NCBI GenBank assembly: GCA_943737045.1
Contig: CALSFV010000202.1
Coordinates: 1,116,001-1,180,000 of the forward strand
Source: Parapristionchus giblindavisi
Taxonomy: Eukaryota > Nematoda > Chromadorea > Rhabditida > Diplogasteridae
DNA: 64,000 nucleotides
Direction of reading: 5' to 3'
Shown here: positions 19,332 through 33,541 of the stretch, one piece after another
Layout: every line of letters starts with the position of its first letter
Numbering within the stretch: position 1 is the stretch's first letter
Program-made: the position numbers and the translations under genes
Notes under the pieces: generated by a model
The model's database searches: none
What the model saw: the letters and a program-made list of their open reading frames with translations, nothing else
What the model was told of the DNA's origin: nothing

Positions 19332-22300
19332 TAATAATAATAATATTTATACGTATTCACGAATAAACAATGAAACGCGTGATAATGAATATGACAACGC
19401 TAACTATAATGAATTATTCAGGGGTGAAAGACTAGCAATAAGGGACGATTCTTTGGCATTATAGAGATGTACTTATAGTAATTAATTAATTATGGGAACT
19501 CTATTTGATTGCCAGCCTGTACCAAAAGTCTTGCCGCTCTAGGAAAGAAACTGTAATGTCTATAATTAAATCTAGATCCGGGGTTGTTGAAGTTGAACCT
19601 GTTTCGTGTGATATAAGGGCGGAACTAGTGGGATTTTGTATTGGAAAGTTTATATTTGCCTCTAAGATGGTTCATATGTAGCTGCCCTCAAAGTTATGTT
19701 ATCTTTCAAGTCTACCTCATATTAAAATGATAGGTACACGTTTTGAAATATTTGAGCTATTCATCGCATTCCAGAGTAAAAAAAAACTACTATTAGTAAT
19801 CATTGCACAGACAAGATATTTCTGGAAAACACGAACACTGAAGTATTGTTAGGATTAAGATTCTGTTTATCACGAAGAACTGGCCGTCTTGACTGATTTG
19901 AAGTGATGTGAGGCTTGTCCACATCCATTCATTTGCTCTCATCAGGTGCTTCATCCGATCTCTCTCTACTATTTATCTCTGACCAACACTAGTAAATAGT
20001 ATGGGTGTGTCGTTCCATTGTAATTAGGAGAGGAAGAAGACCTGAGGGTCGGGATGGAAATAAAGAGATGAGAGAATGGCCAGATGATGAGGGAGGTGAG
20101 ATGAGAAGAAGAGATGGAGAGAGATACGGAGGGTGGTCAGAGGGAGGAAAGTAGTAAAGATAATAGGATAGATGGGTACCAGGTGGATGGCACAGAGGTG
20201 TTTTCCTCCTTCTTCTCACTCATCGCATTCTGTTGCAATTGAGCAACTAGTTGAAGTAGTAAGTCTCTCCCTATCTCTTCCAATCTCTCATTCAAACGTC
20301 CCTCTCTCACATCACTCTAGTCTTCAGTAAGTAACGAGTATTAAACCTTTATTTATTTATGTATTTATTAAACTTTACTTCACTATTTCTCCATAATCTT
20401 TATTCTTCAAATTAAGCCATTGCTTGCTTAGATCCTAGAATTCTCAATATGACAGATATCTCGTTCCTCAATCAAATAAAATTATGACATGTAATGGTCT
20501 GAAGAAGGCACCATCATTGTGGTGCTTCCATCTTTCATCACTTCTCTGACTGTTAATCGTTTAATTTACCTCATCGAAAATCTACAATAAATTATATTGG
20601 TGCTCTTGCAATTTCATCATTTTGTGTGCTATTTTAAATATTTGTTGATTACCTCATGTCTTTTAACCTACAAAATTATTTTAGAATAATTCGTGGGACA
20701 GGCATACATCCTAGAAATAGTAAACAAGTGCTCTTCTGGTATTTAACCATCTGCAAAAAAAAACAAAAAAAACTGTGTAATAAATAATGTTGGCTGTTCC
20801 ATTATCGTCTCCCACAACTTTGGAACATCTATCTCCGATTGCGCTTTCGCTCTCTTTGCATTTCGCATATTTAAACATATTTACACAAAATCTATAGAAA
20901 GCGATCTCATCACCCCTCATCAAGCCTTTGAAGAAGAGTTCGAAAATCAATTTGTGCTAGTACTTTATCGTTCTCTCTTTATCCGTTCGCTTTAAAAGGT
21001 GGGGATTGATAAGATAGTCGTGATAAGAGTTCTGAGCAAATAACAGCACTCAATGCACGCTTTCGCACTTGAGACACGTCATTATTTGATTATGATCCAT
21101 TAACCGATCAGCCAAAGACTTGCACAATGCAAAAATTCAAATCTTGTATCTGTTCTGCGAATTGAGAGAAATTGTCAGAATACAGCCAACAAAACTCGCA
21201 TTGTCTCCTCCAAAAAACAAACTCCTCATCAAATGATTTTGGATTAATCTTTAATCTTTGATCTTTGATCATATCCATATATCTAAATACCAAACTGATG
21301 ATAATAATGAATTTACTTGTTGTCTCTTACTCCATCTCTCCATGCATAGGATAGTCGACAATTGGCTCGGCCTCGTCCATTCTCGAAAAAGAATTGGTAG
21401 TCAAGGTCCCAGTTAACTATATGACCTAATGGACAATGTTTCTTTGATTAGCGATGTCTGATATTCCACATACCACATTCTCTGTTCCTGTGAGGATATA
21501 ATAGTTGTATCATTCATCAATCAACTGGTAAAACGATAATAACGATGTTTTATATAATTGGCGGTTCCTTCTCCTCTGGAAGAGATATGGATAATGAGAG
21601 ACAGAGAGATTGAGAGATTGAGAGACACAGAAAACTCTTATCCTCCCTTTTCCTTGGAATACCTCCCCCACACCACTAGTAGAAACCGAGAAATCGTTTA
21701 GAATACGAAATGCATTCAAATATCATTAGAATATCTATTCCAGAGATACTGGGTGGAATAAATTAATTTCAGTGCTAAATAAAGAAACTAACACTACAAG
21801 AATACCACACTCTTTTTTTGTCTCTTTGCAACACTCCGGAAGAAAAAAATGAAGTAAAATTATTATTGAAGTGGAAAGTTTCCATGATACTATAATACTT
21901 TAACTTAAGCGTTTACAAATGTCAAGTAAGTGATAACTTAGTTTAAAGTTCGTTATAGCCTCAAGAATGATACCGTGATTTGTTTTCCATGACTATCTAC
22001 AACAATCGAGCTTTACTTCCTGATCCGGACTATAAAACGCAAAAATTAATATTATTTTATTCTGATTTTCATTATTCTTGCCTTCGTAATGCATGCATTA
22101 GAAGAGAATCTTCATCCTTTGATGAAATCTTGTCCTAAGAAAAGAGACGAAAAAACACTCAGTCCTGAAAGATATTAACGCCTTAAAATATTATTTATTA
22201 CTATTACTATTACAATGAAAAGATATCAAACCTTCGCCCACCGCTTTTTCTTTTATTCAATAAAGCTTGGATATCACTGTTGAGTAGTGCACCAAGAATA

Positions 22301-25300
22301 ATAAACGTCTTATGCCGTGATTTACTGCCTTTCCGATAACATGTCCCGTTAATCAAAATCGTTATCCATTTATTCTATAATTCAGTATGCATTCTTGTCA
22401 TTTCACTTTATTATAATATTTCACTCTAACTCTTTTCTATCTTCTTCCTTCTCTATATTTCACTTTTTAGTCTCTATGCCATTCCTTTTCTCGCCTTCTT
22501 TTCCTCATTCGAAAATTCGCTTCACCGCCCTTCACTAGGAGAAAATGAAGGAATGAAGGAGAGTCAGATGAGATGAAACTCTGCTATGTATATTTTGCGG
22601 TCCTTTCCCATTCCCTTGATGACAATCCCTTCATCGACTACTTCTTCCTTCTTTCTTCTTATGTGTCAACTACAGTAATTTCTCATTCGTCAATTTCGAT
22701 AGGAAATTGGGTTCGATTCATTTGTCATCTCGCCTTCTGTTACCACCCTTGATGTCTCTCTCCCCTTCTCCCTCCCTTCTCTTTCCCTTTGTCCCTCTCG
22801 TACCCTGCATTAATTGTGATGGACGTTTTCTCATCTGTTTCACCTCTCGAATGAGTAATTGGTCGCGATGGAAAGAGAAGAGTGGTATAGGTATCCGATG
22901 AGCATGGCATTATGGCCCTAGAAGAGAAACAGAAAGTGAGCGGAGTGATCAGAAGGATATATCGAGAGAGTTTAGAGCCTGAGGAGCTAAAGATATAAAC
23001 AAACGAAGAAAGAGAAAGAGAACGTTAGCACTAATAGAGAGAATTAGATAAAAAGAGATAGTAGGTGAGATATTTCATACTTTTCCTTCCATTGTTTACT
23101 CTTCGACAATTCCTCAATCAATTGTGTGAAATTAGAGACCAATTGATATAAACTATTACGAGATCTTTTGAATCTCTCTTCTCTCTCACTCTCTCTCTCA
23201 TTTTGTCTCTCACTGTCTCGGTCTGTTAATTCTTTCTCAATCATTCTCCTATCCAATACGGTCAAGATTTCAACTTTTCTTTCTTTCTCTAGTAAAGACT
23301 TTCTCACACTGAAGTAGAATGTTTATTTATTAGCTATAATTTTTAAATTAAAAATTCAAATCAAAGCCGTTAATTGAATGTTATACTCTTATCTTGACTA
23401 TTTCATGACTCGAGGGGAAATAGGCCTTCTTATCTTAATTACGATCATTGAGAGGTTGCAACCAATCAAATTGAGAGAAGGCGGGAAGTGAGAGGGAGAC
23501 CGGGAAAGTTTGTGAGTGAGTGGGGGAGAGAAATGATATCGGCGTGCACTACCCATTTCAATTGACTACTTAAGGATATTAAAAGCTTGAGGTGATAGTG
23601 AGAGATAGAGAGTTGCATAAAGGCATAAGAGAATCTGAGGTTGAGATTGGTAACGAAGAGTGATAGACCATGGTAGTGGTAGAGAAAGAAATGCGAGGGT
23701 GGAGGGAGTAGGATAAATGACTTATGGCCTACTCGGAGTGTATTGCATCTGGGAGAATATTGCATTGAATATCAAGCGATCTGTCGTGAAAACAAGAGAG
23801 ATGTGATCTCTTCAGTAGACTTGGAGGTATGTCTTCGTCTCATCGTTTTCGTCTTCTTATTTTCTATCTTTTCCCACATTTCTGATCATTGTTCTCACAG
23901 CGTTATGCATTATCTGTCTTTCAGTCGGTTTCTCTTCCTTCCTTATCTCATATATTACCATCGCCTATTGCTCAATTCCAGAGGTATCTTTTTGGTCCTA
24001 ACAGGAGTATATCCCGGACCGTTTCATTATGATCTCTGTTAAGGAGGGAATGATTATCTCTCCTCCTCCTCGAACTCTTCATCATCTGCCTCTCTTCATC
24101 TGCTATACTCTCTCTCACTCATGTCGTTGTCTCATGTCAAAAACAACGAACTCGAATAGGATTAGTTGACAGTAATGAGAAGTGTCTCTCCATCCCTCCC
24201 TTCTCCTCTCTCTCTCCTCGTCCACCTCTTCTACTTGGTAATCGTCCTGACTACCTGTTCCTCATCAATAATTGTACTTGAATTACTAAATATTTAACAT
24301 ATTAATATAAGGTGTGCTATAGACTTCTTTCTAAACTAGTCTAAACTGTAAACTGTAAACTGATATAGACGTTGCGGCCGAAACATCATGAAGCACATTG
24401 TTAGTTAATAGTTAGGTTTTCACGAGTTATATCAAAACTGTGCATGAATGTGACACGTACATTTTTTAATAATATCTTAGTCTCAGCGAAATATTATTTT
24501 TTTATCATACAATGTACTAATCGTACTGTACTAATAGTGTACCTTTTAGATTCTCACATTTTGACTATATTGTGTTTGCATATCATTGAAGTGGCTTTAA
24601 GAACCCTATTCGTGATCTTATTTCAGTGTTTGAGTAGTTTGAATAATAACGGATCGAGAACATCAAGAAAATTTATTTCAGCGGACCTATATGAAAACAA
24701 CTATTACTGCTGTTATTGTTAGGGCTTTTGTTCAAAAAGTAAGTGTTACTTGTTTCATTATCCTTGCTGTACATTTGTTTAGTTTAGAGGAACAATTGTA
24801 TATAAGCAATGCTATTAAAAGGTTCTCATGTAAATCCTGCAAATTTCCTCACATCCCCTACAGTGTCAGTCATTTCTTTTCGTTAGCTAAGCCACGCCCA
24901 TTCAATCCCTTCTTCTTCCTTCATCATAATATTAGTAATATGGAATACACAATGTCATTACTGAGATTACTTCCCATAATATGATCAATAGAGTAAGGAG
25001 AGTCAGTGATATTTCTATAGCCTCTCTTTCTTATTCTCCTTTTTCCTAGCCGTATTCCCCTTCATTGTCATAAATTTACCCATATACGCATGCCCATCAA
25101 ACACACGAAGAATACATAATTATATGGAGAAGCTATGATTGTATTATCTCTCCTTCTCTGTAAGTCTCCCCTATCCCTGCACTGCTTCTCAATCGTTCAA
25201 TATTTTTCTCTCTTCTCCCTCCTTCGTCATTCTCTCGCATCCATACTCGTCATTAGTATACCTTTAACCTCTTCTCATTTACTTTTTTTCTCTCTCTTTT

Positions 25301-28300
25301 TTTCCCGTACAGATTTAGTCATCCTCTCAAGTCTATCCTCATTCTTCGGTCAACTCCTCTTCTCTCTCCTCCTCCTCTTTCATCCTCTTCTTCCATTATT
25401 CATATGCTCATCATTCTTCTGCAGTGAGAGGCATCACTTATGATCCAGACACAGCGGCCACTTTTCTGTACGTTAATTATGTGAAAGATAAGTATAATAG
25501 TGCACTTCAAACAAATCTACAATATTGTTTCGATCTCCGAAATAAAAATGATAAGGAAGAGATTTCCACCGAAAATAAAAATATTGGTAAATACTAAAAA
25601 TATTTACTCTAGTAAACAATTTTTTTTTAAATTTTTAATCATCTATCTGACTTCGGAAGTTGTACCGCTAATTTGGTAAAAAGTTAATAATACATTTTGC
25701 ATATCTATTCATCAGTACACTCTTAAATCTTATTCAAAAGTCACAAAAATTCCTCCCGGTGGCGATACAGACAGTTAGATAGTGTCCATTGATTCGTATT
25801 GATGATCAACTATTGTTGAAAATATTAACCTAATGGCAGAGTGAACCAATAATTTTAGTCTCGGTGGCAATCTCTTCCTTATCGGACAAATCAACAACAA
25901 CAACTAATGATTTTAAAAAATCTTTGTTCACTTAATAAAACGGCATCTTGAAGCCTGAAGCATGCCCCCCCAGTGCCGGACTGCGTCATCAGAATTCGTG
26001 CCTTGTATTTCTTCCGCTTTCATTCTCGCTTTTGTACTTCCTCCGTCATTCACACATCACACGGGCAAATATTTCTCCCTTTAGCTTTTATTTCATGTTT
26101 CTTCTCCCTTTCCGTCTCGCTTCTCCTCCACCTCTTCTTCTCTCTTCCTCTTCCTTCCTTATTCTTCTATCCAAATGGCATGCGTCCTCCTCTCGCCTTT
26201 CCTCCGTGTCTTCCATCTTCTTTCAATCTCTCATCGTATCCCATTTCATTTGGTGGTCGTCCGTGTCGCTTTATCGTTCCAATAGGACACAAGAAGTAAG
26301 GCATCAGTTGCGCTTTCTCTTTATCGCTTTCTTCTCCTTCGATCTCGTATCTCCTTTTCCCATAGCGAAGGTGGCTATCGTAGTCAGTCATATCCAAAGC
26401 CTAGGCCATTTATCATTCTCCCGGTTGGGTTTAATGTTGCCCTTATCTCTTGCAATTCGTCATTTTGTACTGTAGCTTATGCTGGGTTGCGCTAGATTCC
26501 CATATTCTTTGACTGGTTACTGTAGCTGTGTAGTTTTTTTTTAATTACTGCTTTTGCAAATGTCCTTTACTTATTGCAGATTATCGATAATATCATCGAT
26601 GGATCTTTCTTTCTCTGGATCTCTGGATCTCTAGTTTTTTTATAAATATAGTGCTCATAGTGCTCTCTCTATACATAGTTTGTTCACCCGCACAGGCCAT
26701 AGTTCAGATCAGTTCAGATCAGGATAGGGCCTCTTTACCAATAGATTGGAGGCGATAGTCTGAATATTACTTGACCTTATAACACCACCGTTCATAAATA
26801 ACTTTCGAATCGCTGAGACCTTTTAGTGTGCACTAGACTTCATGTGAGCGAAAAGTGTTGGTATGAAATATGAATTTTATGAGGTATGCTATCGTCTTTA
26901 GTTCTCCTTTTGTATTCCTAATTCTCTTCTTCTTCTTCTCTTTCAGCTTCGTCTTCACATTTTCTTTAATTACTACCTTCTCCTCCTTCGTCTTCCTCTC
27001 CTCCGTTGCAGTAGTTCATCTATATGCGGAGTAAGGAGATGAGGTAGAGAAACAGAAGAAGAGATAGGGGAGAAGAAGAGGGACAGAAAGAGAGAGAGAG
27101 AGGGAGAGAGGGAGAGAGAGGGGGAGAGAGAGGTAGAGAGAGGGAGAGGGAGAGAGTAGATATATGCTTACTGTTCCCTCCTTGTTCAGTAGTATTCTTC
27201 CACAATACTATCCACCCTTGGTTCATTATTCATTATTCCTTTCTTTTCCACATGATATGTTTTCCCTATAACTAAGATCCTCATTCTCATTATTCCACCT
27301 TTCGCTCATGATGCTTTTCTCTAACTTACTTTTCTTGGTTTCGCATGATTTGTAAAGGTATCAGGTCTATTTTCAACAAAATATGCCGAAAATGGTCAAG
27401 TTCAACTTCACAATACCCGGTCTTGTATTAAACAAACCACATTTATACATAAAAACCTTGCGCCTGCTTGATTACTTGATTATTTTTGGGCATTGCTCAT
27501 ATTGTACCAGAAGCCAGCGATGGAGAAGAAATGAGTAAGAGGGGGTGTGAGGGGAGGTAAGAGTAAAGTATATGAGAGATGGAATATAGATTGATAGGGA
27601 TGGAAGAGTCAGAGTGAGAATAAGGAGAATATAGAGAGTGGAGAGCGAGTAGACTGGTTGTGGAATATCCAGGCATGAAAAGTTTGACTAGGTGGAACGA
27701 TTGTTGTTGGAATCAAAGAGTTACAAGAAATACGCTAGAACTAAGAGGGAGAGAAAACGAGGGATGGAGAGGGTGAGAGCGAATGAGGGAAAGGGAGCCA
27801 GTGAGAGAGGAGGATAAGAGAAGTGAGATAAAGAGAGTGGGAGACAGACTTTCTAATCTACCATAGGCAAATCTGAGCGTGAAAAACACTTTGTCGTGTG
27901 TGTGAGTGAGTGTATATGACGGACGTCGAGAAGCCCATTCAGAAACACACATCGAGTAATGGTATAATAGTTGGATAAGAAACAGCCCTACGTTTTAGCA
28001 ATTATGAATATTGGTCTTTGGATGGGTTCAGAAAAATAATACTAAAAATGAGATCTTCAACCTTATCTCTAAACCTGGAAAATGCAGGAAAATGCGAAAA
28101 ATGCTTTTTTTTTCAAAATTCACACGGAAAATTAGAAAAAGTAGCTTATTTTTGAAGATTTTAAGCATATTTAAAATATACTTTTTAGCTGAATTACGAT
28201 GTATATTTGTCTCAAACAGTCGGATTTATACTCGATAAGTTACATTTTGATGTGTTTTTTGAACACCGAGAAAACACATGGATGGCATGTAGTCTTTTCT

Positions 28301-28516
28301 CTGGTAAGTTCTTCTTCTTCTCTCTCCATATCCCATTCCCTTCAATTCAAATTTCTATATGTTGATTTCATCTATTTGAGTTAATGCGCCAGTTACCCAG
28401 AGTACACGACAAATCTAATAAAATAAAAACGTAATGTGTTGCGATTCTCCATATATATAGTAATATATTAGAGTAGGAATGACTTCTGGGCATACTTTCA
28501 TCGTACTATTGGGCAG
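19332..28516. other. Gene-poor region, possibly a long intron or intergenic
   Basis: I see no exon that I can support on either strand. The stretch is dominated by CT-rich (+) and GA-rich segments whose reading frames are low-complexity Ser/Leu or Arg/Glu. A long mixed GA tract lies at about 27082-27160. ATCTTTG repeats lie at about 21246-21270. The 5' exons of the TIAR-like gene might lie here, since its first visible exon has no start codon. Confidence 0.5.
27082..27160. repeat. (GA)n-rich simple repeat
   Basis: Imperfect GAGA/GGGAGA run; the minus strand reads as Ser-Leu-Pro low complexity. Confidence 0.9.
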
Positions 28517-28656
28517 TAGAGATCCGCAATCGTTCAGTCGCGCAAAAATGATTTCTCACTAATAAATGCATGAGAAATCGTGTGCACTATTTTAATTTGA
28601 TAATTAAAAAGAATTGCGTGCAAATTTGCGAAGTCGACCACAAATGCGGATCTCTA
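28517..28656. mobile_element. Small hAT-like MITE
   Basis: The 140-bp element has terminal inverted repeats TAGAGATCCGCA (28517-28528) and TGCGGATCTCTA (28645-28656). The flanks TTGGGCAG and TTGAGCAC resemble an 8-bp target duplication with two mismatches. TAGAG termini and 8-bp duplications fit the hAT superfamily. Confidence 0.72.
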
Positions 28657-31097
28657 TTGAGCACCCCTTTCATGTACCATCATTCTGGTTCAAAGAAAAA
28701 TAAGGAAAAGTGACTATTAGACAGGGAGAAGCGTTGAACCATATCACTTCCGCTGGAAATTTCTGCAGTCCATAGATTTGAGACCGTGAGCGGAATTTAT
28801 ATAATTTATTTCTCATCATTTGGCCTACAATAGTATTTTTACCTGTGCAAGTTATTGTTGTACTGATTGTATCATACTCTCTCCAAGCCATTTTTCCAAA
28901 CGAATTTTTTGTTTAATACGTTTTTCGAACATCCTGCGGAAACATACAGTCCACCTATGAAGTTTGAGCGCACAACAACGATTTTCACCAACTGTGCCAT
29001 ATTGCCGGCCATCTTATCGAAAACGACTTTTAAATCAATTAAAAACGTTGGAAACTTTACTACGTCATTTGGCAAAGGTTTATCTCAATTGTGATATCGT
29101 TCTACATTATATTATCGTGCGCTCTTGACGCATTTATAGCAAATCATATGCTTTTGTTTTTTCGTCCACGTTAAATTTTGCATTGAATGCCGTCATAATA
29201 TGTACGAGAACCATTTGCCATAACAGACATACAGTCTGAACTTTTCCCGATTACTGGCTCTTACTTCAAGCTAATGAATATCGGTTGCCATTCTCTGGTC
29301 TCGGTTAGGATCCCGGATCTTGGCTCGGTTTTTAGTGATGGATCGAGATGGGGGTATAGGTTTTGTGGGGTCGGATATTTCTCACTACTTCATGCTTACT
29401 CATGCTCGTCACATCTTTAGGTATTCCGACAATCTATGCATCGATGACTTTCAGTAGCAGTAAGAGAGAGGGGAGACCGAGAGGGAGAGGAGGTAGGGAG
29501 AAGGAGAGAAGGAGGGGGGGGGAGAGGGTTAGGGTGAGAGATTCGGGAGAAAAGTAAGATAGAGTAGGAACTGCCACTCACATGAAATGACTGCACTCTT
29601 CTGATATTACCTACATTTCATCGAAATTGAGGCATTCTTTCTCCCTTCCTCTTCCTCTGCTTCCCTTTTCCATCTCTCTCCCGCTCTACAATTTTTCAGC
29701 CTTTGTATTTCATGCATACTGTAGAAGATTAATCAATAATTAAGCGGATTATCTTGCATTACTCCTATTTCACGGTCACCGTATCCCTTGAGCATTCGCG
29801 ATCTTCATTATGATAGTGCTGATAATTTCAGAAAACAATTACACTTGGATATACCCAAGGGAAGCTGTGGTACACACTAGAGCTATATAGCTGATTTCCA
29901 TTTAGATTGGAATTGGATATGCGAGTAGTTTGCGGCTTTTGATAGAGATAGGGAGAGAGAGAGAGATAGAAGAAGAAGAGGATGAGAGAAAGGGGAGTGA
30001 ATGGTCGTAGAAGTCATTGGGCTTCTTTTCATTCGTCTACTGTATAAGGTCACTTTCATCTGACCGAACTCAATTTGGTTGAAAGTAGAATCGCATTGTG
30101 GGAACGGAGGGTTGTAGAGGTTTATTTCAGATTCTTTCATTCCTCTATTACCGATCTATTTTCACACCCCACTAATGGTTTGAATTCCTCTCCATTTTGG
30201 CGGTATATTTCTTCTCCCCCCCAAACGTCCGCAAACCTCATTCATTTATTTTTAGTCATATTTTTTTTAAAAGTTCAAGTGAACTTGAATTATTGCTCTT
30301 CCATAGTTTATCATATCTAGCAAGGATACCTATATCTATAGAACCAGCAGAATTGTTCGTACCTAGATGATGAAATTGACGATTAAAGTTAATCGATTGT
30401 ACCTATCATGACCTATTCGCGCTATCTGACCATCTTGCCCGGCACAGTATTCATTCGTTCGGTCAAACCCAACCCCCTCGCTCTCCCCTCACCCTCCTTC
30501 GTCTTCACCTCTCTCTATCTCTCTCCCTCTCCCTCCGTTCTCTCCTCCCTTATCGCCTATATTGTGTCATCTAACAATTGCGCGACAATCATATACCAAT
30601 AATCGAGATCGACGGGTGAAGAGGTCATTTATGGTCTAGTTTAGTTTAGATTTTTTCTTAATTTCTCCTATAATGCGATATTGGTGCACGTTAGCCTATT
30701 CAAAATGCACCACGCGGCATAGCGCAACATAACGCCGCATAGTCTCCCAAACAGCTAAGCGATCGCTATTATAAACATCATTTTTAACACTTTAACCGCC
30801 TGGCGTTTTGGGGCGTTACGCGGTGGTATGTGGCGTAGTGCAAAGGCAAACCTGCACTACTGTATATTAGCTATTGACAGCTTCATCCAAGATATTTTCC
30901 TCCTTCCTGCATGTACTATTCCAATGTACAATGAAGAGGAATATGAACGATTGTTCATGTCCCCTCTCTTTCTCTGGACTCTCTCGAATGTGCCTTGTCT
31001 CTCGTCTCGAACCATACGCACTCTCCTCGCATTTCTGTTATCTCTCGCTCCTTTCCCTACCAATATACGACTCAATAACCATATGAATCTGTCTCTA

Positions 31098-31172
31098 CTA
31101 TCTCTCTCTCTCTCTCTCTCCCTCTCTCTCTCTCTCCCTCTCTCTCTCTCTCTCCCTCTCTCTCCCTCTCTC
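31098..31172. repeat. (CT)n simple repeat
   Basis: Nearly continuous CT with a few CCCT interruptions. Confidence 0.95.
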
Positions 31173-31689
31173 TTAAGAGTCCTTTACTAATGTTCTTGTG
31201 TACATCCTCATCTTGTATGTACTGCATCGAATGTCAATAGAAGGGAATTAATGATCATAATAAATAATATCATCGTTTTTATTTATGATATGCATCAAGT
31301 TGATTCTATTCCCTTTCTTTGATTCATGTTTACCGCACCAAATATCGGTAATACATATTTGATGACTCTTTGTGAACCACCGTTTAAGTCGTTCTCTCCA
31401 CCCCCTCCTCCTCTCTCTCCCTCTGCCCTTCTTCTCCTCCTCTCTCTCCCTCTGCCCTTCTTCTCCTCCTCTCTCCCTCTCCCTTACCCTCCTCCTCTCT
31501 CTCTCCCTCCATTTCTCTATGCTTCTCCATTACTTCTCCCACTCTCCATCCTTCCACAATAACCTTCTTTCTCTCTCTCTCCTTCTTTATCCTTCTCGGC
31601 TCTGAAGCAGTCGTACTGTCTCTTTGTCAACGTGAAAGCTATTGAGCAGGCTGGAAGAAGAAGAGATATTGTGAGATGGAGAAGGAGGA

Positions 31690-31754
31690 GTGAGGGAGAG
31701 GAGAGGGAGAGGGAGAGGGAGAGGGAGAGGGAGAGGGAGAGGAGAGGGAGAGTC
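31690..31754. repeat. (GGGAGA)n simple repeat
   Basis: About ten GGGAGA hexamers in a row. Confidence 0.95.
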
Positions 31755-33012
31755 AAAAGAGCGTTCATATTTTGTGTTCCCTTCTTACAACTTCTGACTC
31801 AACGATTACTTTATTCTTACACAGGAATTGTTTACATTAATCTATACTGTTAACTACAACAACATCATTCTCATCTCACACTTTCTTCCCACCCCTCACT
31901 CCTCTCTCCCTCTCTCTCTCTCCCCTCCCTCTCCCTTCCACCTCCTCTCTCTTTCTCCATAACTTAGTCCACAAAGGAAATAAAGACCATTCAGTAGCCA
32001 TAACCTCTGTAAACTTTGAACCTGTTCCATTAGATCGCTTAATACTATCTTCAGTTTTTATTTGATTAAGATCAAGGATCAAACAACACGTTTTGCACCG
32101 TTTTCTTCTTATTTTCCTTACAACGTATCAAATCTTTGTATTATTTTATAAATTTCCTTAAGTTAGATCGTGATCTACGTCGAAATTAGTCTCTCTCTCT
32201 CTAAGTGTCTCATAAAATAAGCATTTTCCACTTTCGGCGTTTTGAAATAAAACGAAAGTCGATCCTGAATAGATCGCTAATCAGATATAATAAAACGACG
32301 GATGTTTATATCATTTCTATCGGATCCGATACATTTAACGTTCCTTTCTTCTCTATGTATGCAAATCTTTATATCTCACGATTCCTCCTCCTATCTCTCC
32401 CTCTCTCCGCTCAACTTCCGTCTCCCCTCCCCTCCTCTTCCCTCTCTCCCTCTCTCATTCTACCATCTAATCTCTTTATATCCCTCATTAGATGACTGAC
32501 TTCGATCTCGGTTAAGCACTTTCGTCCGTTAATTCTATCAAGAGCACTTCGAACCACCTCAGACTCTCTCTATTTTCTCCCATAGTTAACCTATCCCTTC
32601 TATCCACTTCTCCATCCCATATTTCCTACCTCTCCTCTCTCCCCCGCTTCACTATCAATTCTTTCTTCGATCCCTCTCTATATATTTCCAACGTTCTTCT
32701 CTTCACCTTTCGCATAGTTTCATTTTCTCTTTCATTTCTTTCAACACTTTTTTCTTCTCCAAATGAGTATATCCCTTTTATCACTAACACTTTCTCCTCT
32801 CTCCCCTCTCTTTATCTCTCTCCCTATCTCCTCTCCCCTCTCCTCTCTCCCTTTCTTTCTCTTCTATGAACTCTATCGTCGCACGATTCCAACTCTACCC
32901 CAAATTAAGTGCTTAATGAGGAGAGAGATAAGATAAGAGGAAATAGTTAGAGCGATAGTACACTCATCCTATTATATATCAATATATGGGGGAAACCGGC
33001 AGCGGTGTTAGA

Positions 33013-33153
33013 GCCTTGCCTTCAAATCTCTATCCCTCTCCCTCTCTCTCTCTCCTCCCCCTCTCTCCCCTCTCTCTCTCCCTCTCTCTCTCCTCCCCCT
33101 CTCTCCCCTCTCTCTCTCCCTCTCTCTCCATCTCCCTCTCTCCCTCTCTCTCT
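33013..33153. repeat. CT-rich simple repeat with larger period
   Basis: CT dinucleotides with CCCCTCTC interruptions. A block of about 38 bases (CTCTCTCTCCTCCCCCTCTC...) occurs twice in tandem. Confidence 0.9.
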
Positions 33154-33541
33154 CTCCTTTCATTAACCCTGATCACCTTCTTCTTCTTTTATCTTTCTTT
33201 CTCTCAGCCTTTCCCACTTAATCATCACCGATCCTAATCATTTTCGTCCTCCTTCACATCCCAAAACTTGCACAATTCTTCTGTTCAGCTGATCCCCAAC
33301 ATTATCGTAACATCAAAACTATCTCAAAAGGAAAAAAGTATGTAGAAGAATATGGAAGAATAGCGTCCATAAGGAATCTGAGTCACTTTCTTCCCTTAAA
33401 CATTTCTATGAATTATTCCTTCCATATTCTTTCTTACCAACGCTTTCCTTATCGTTTTGTTTTGCGTATATTTCCACGAGAGAACTGCGCTTTTGTACCA
33501 TTTCATTGTAATCCTTGATCTTTGATCTTTGATCTTTCCAG

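Larger units (their letters stand above)
28657..33541. other. Gene-poor, microsatellite-rich region
   Basis: No convincing exon was found. Simple repeats occur at about 29460-29556 (GA/GGGAGA), 31098-31172 (CT), 31690-31754 (GGGAGA), 31905-31950 (CT) and 33013-33153 (CT/CCCCTCT). Two adjacent minus-strand frames at 28670-29075 look weakly protein-like but have no recognised similarity. The region ends in GATCTTT repeats just before the splice acceptor of the TIAR-like gene. Confidence 0.5.

Noticed and set aside
24444..26475. Several 90-175-codon ORFs rich in Ser, Leu and Phe
   Set aside because: They are translations of CT-rich sequence with no domains and no splice support.
28670..29075. 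Two adjacent minus-strand frames with mixed, protein-like composition
   Set aside because: No recognised motif, and frames are broken; not enough to call a gene or pseudogene.
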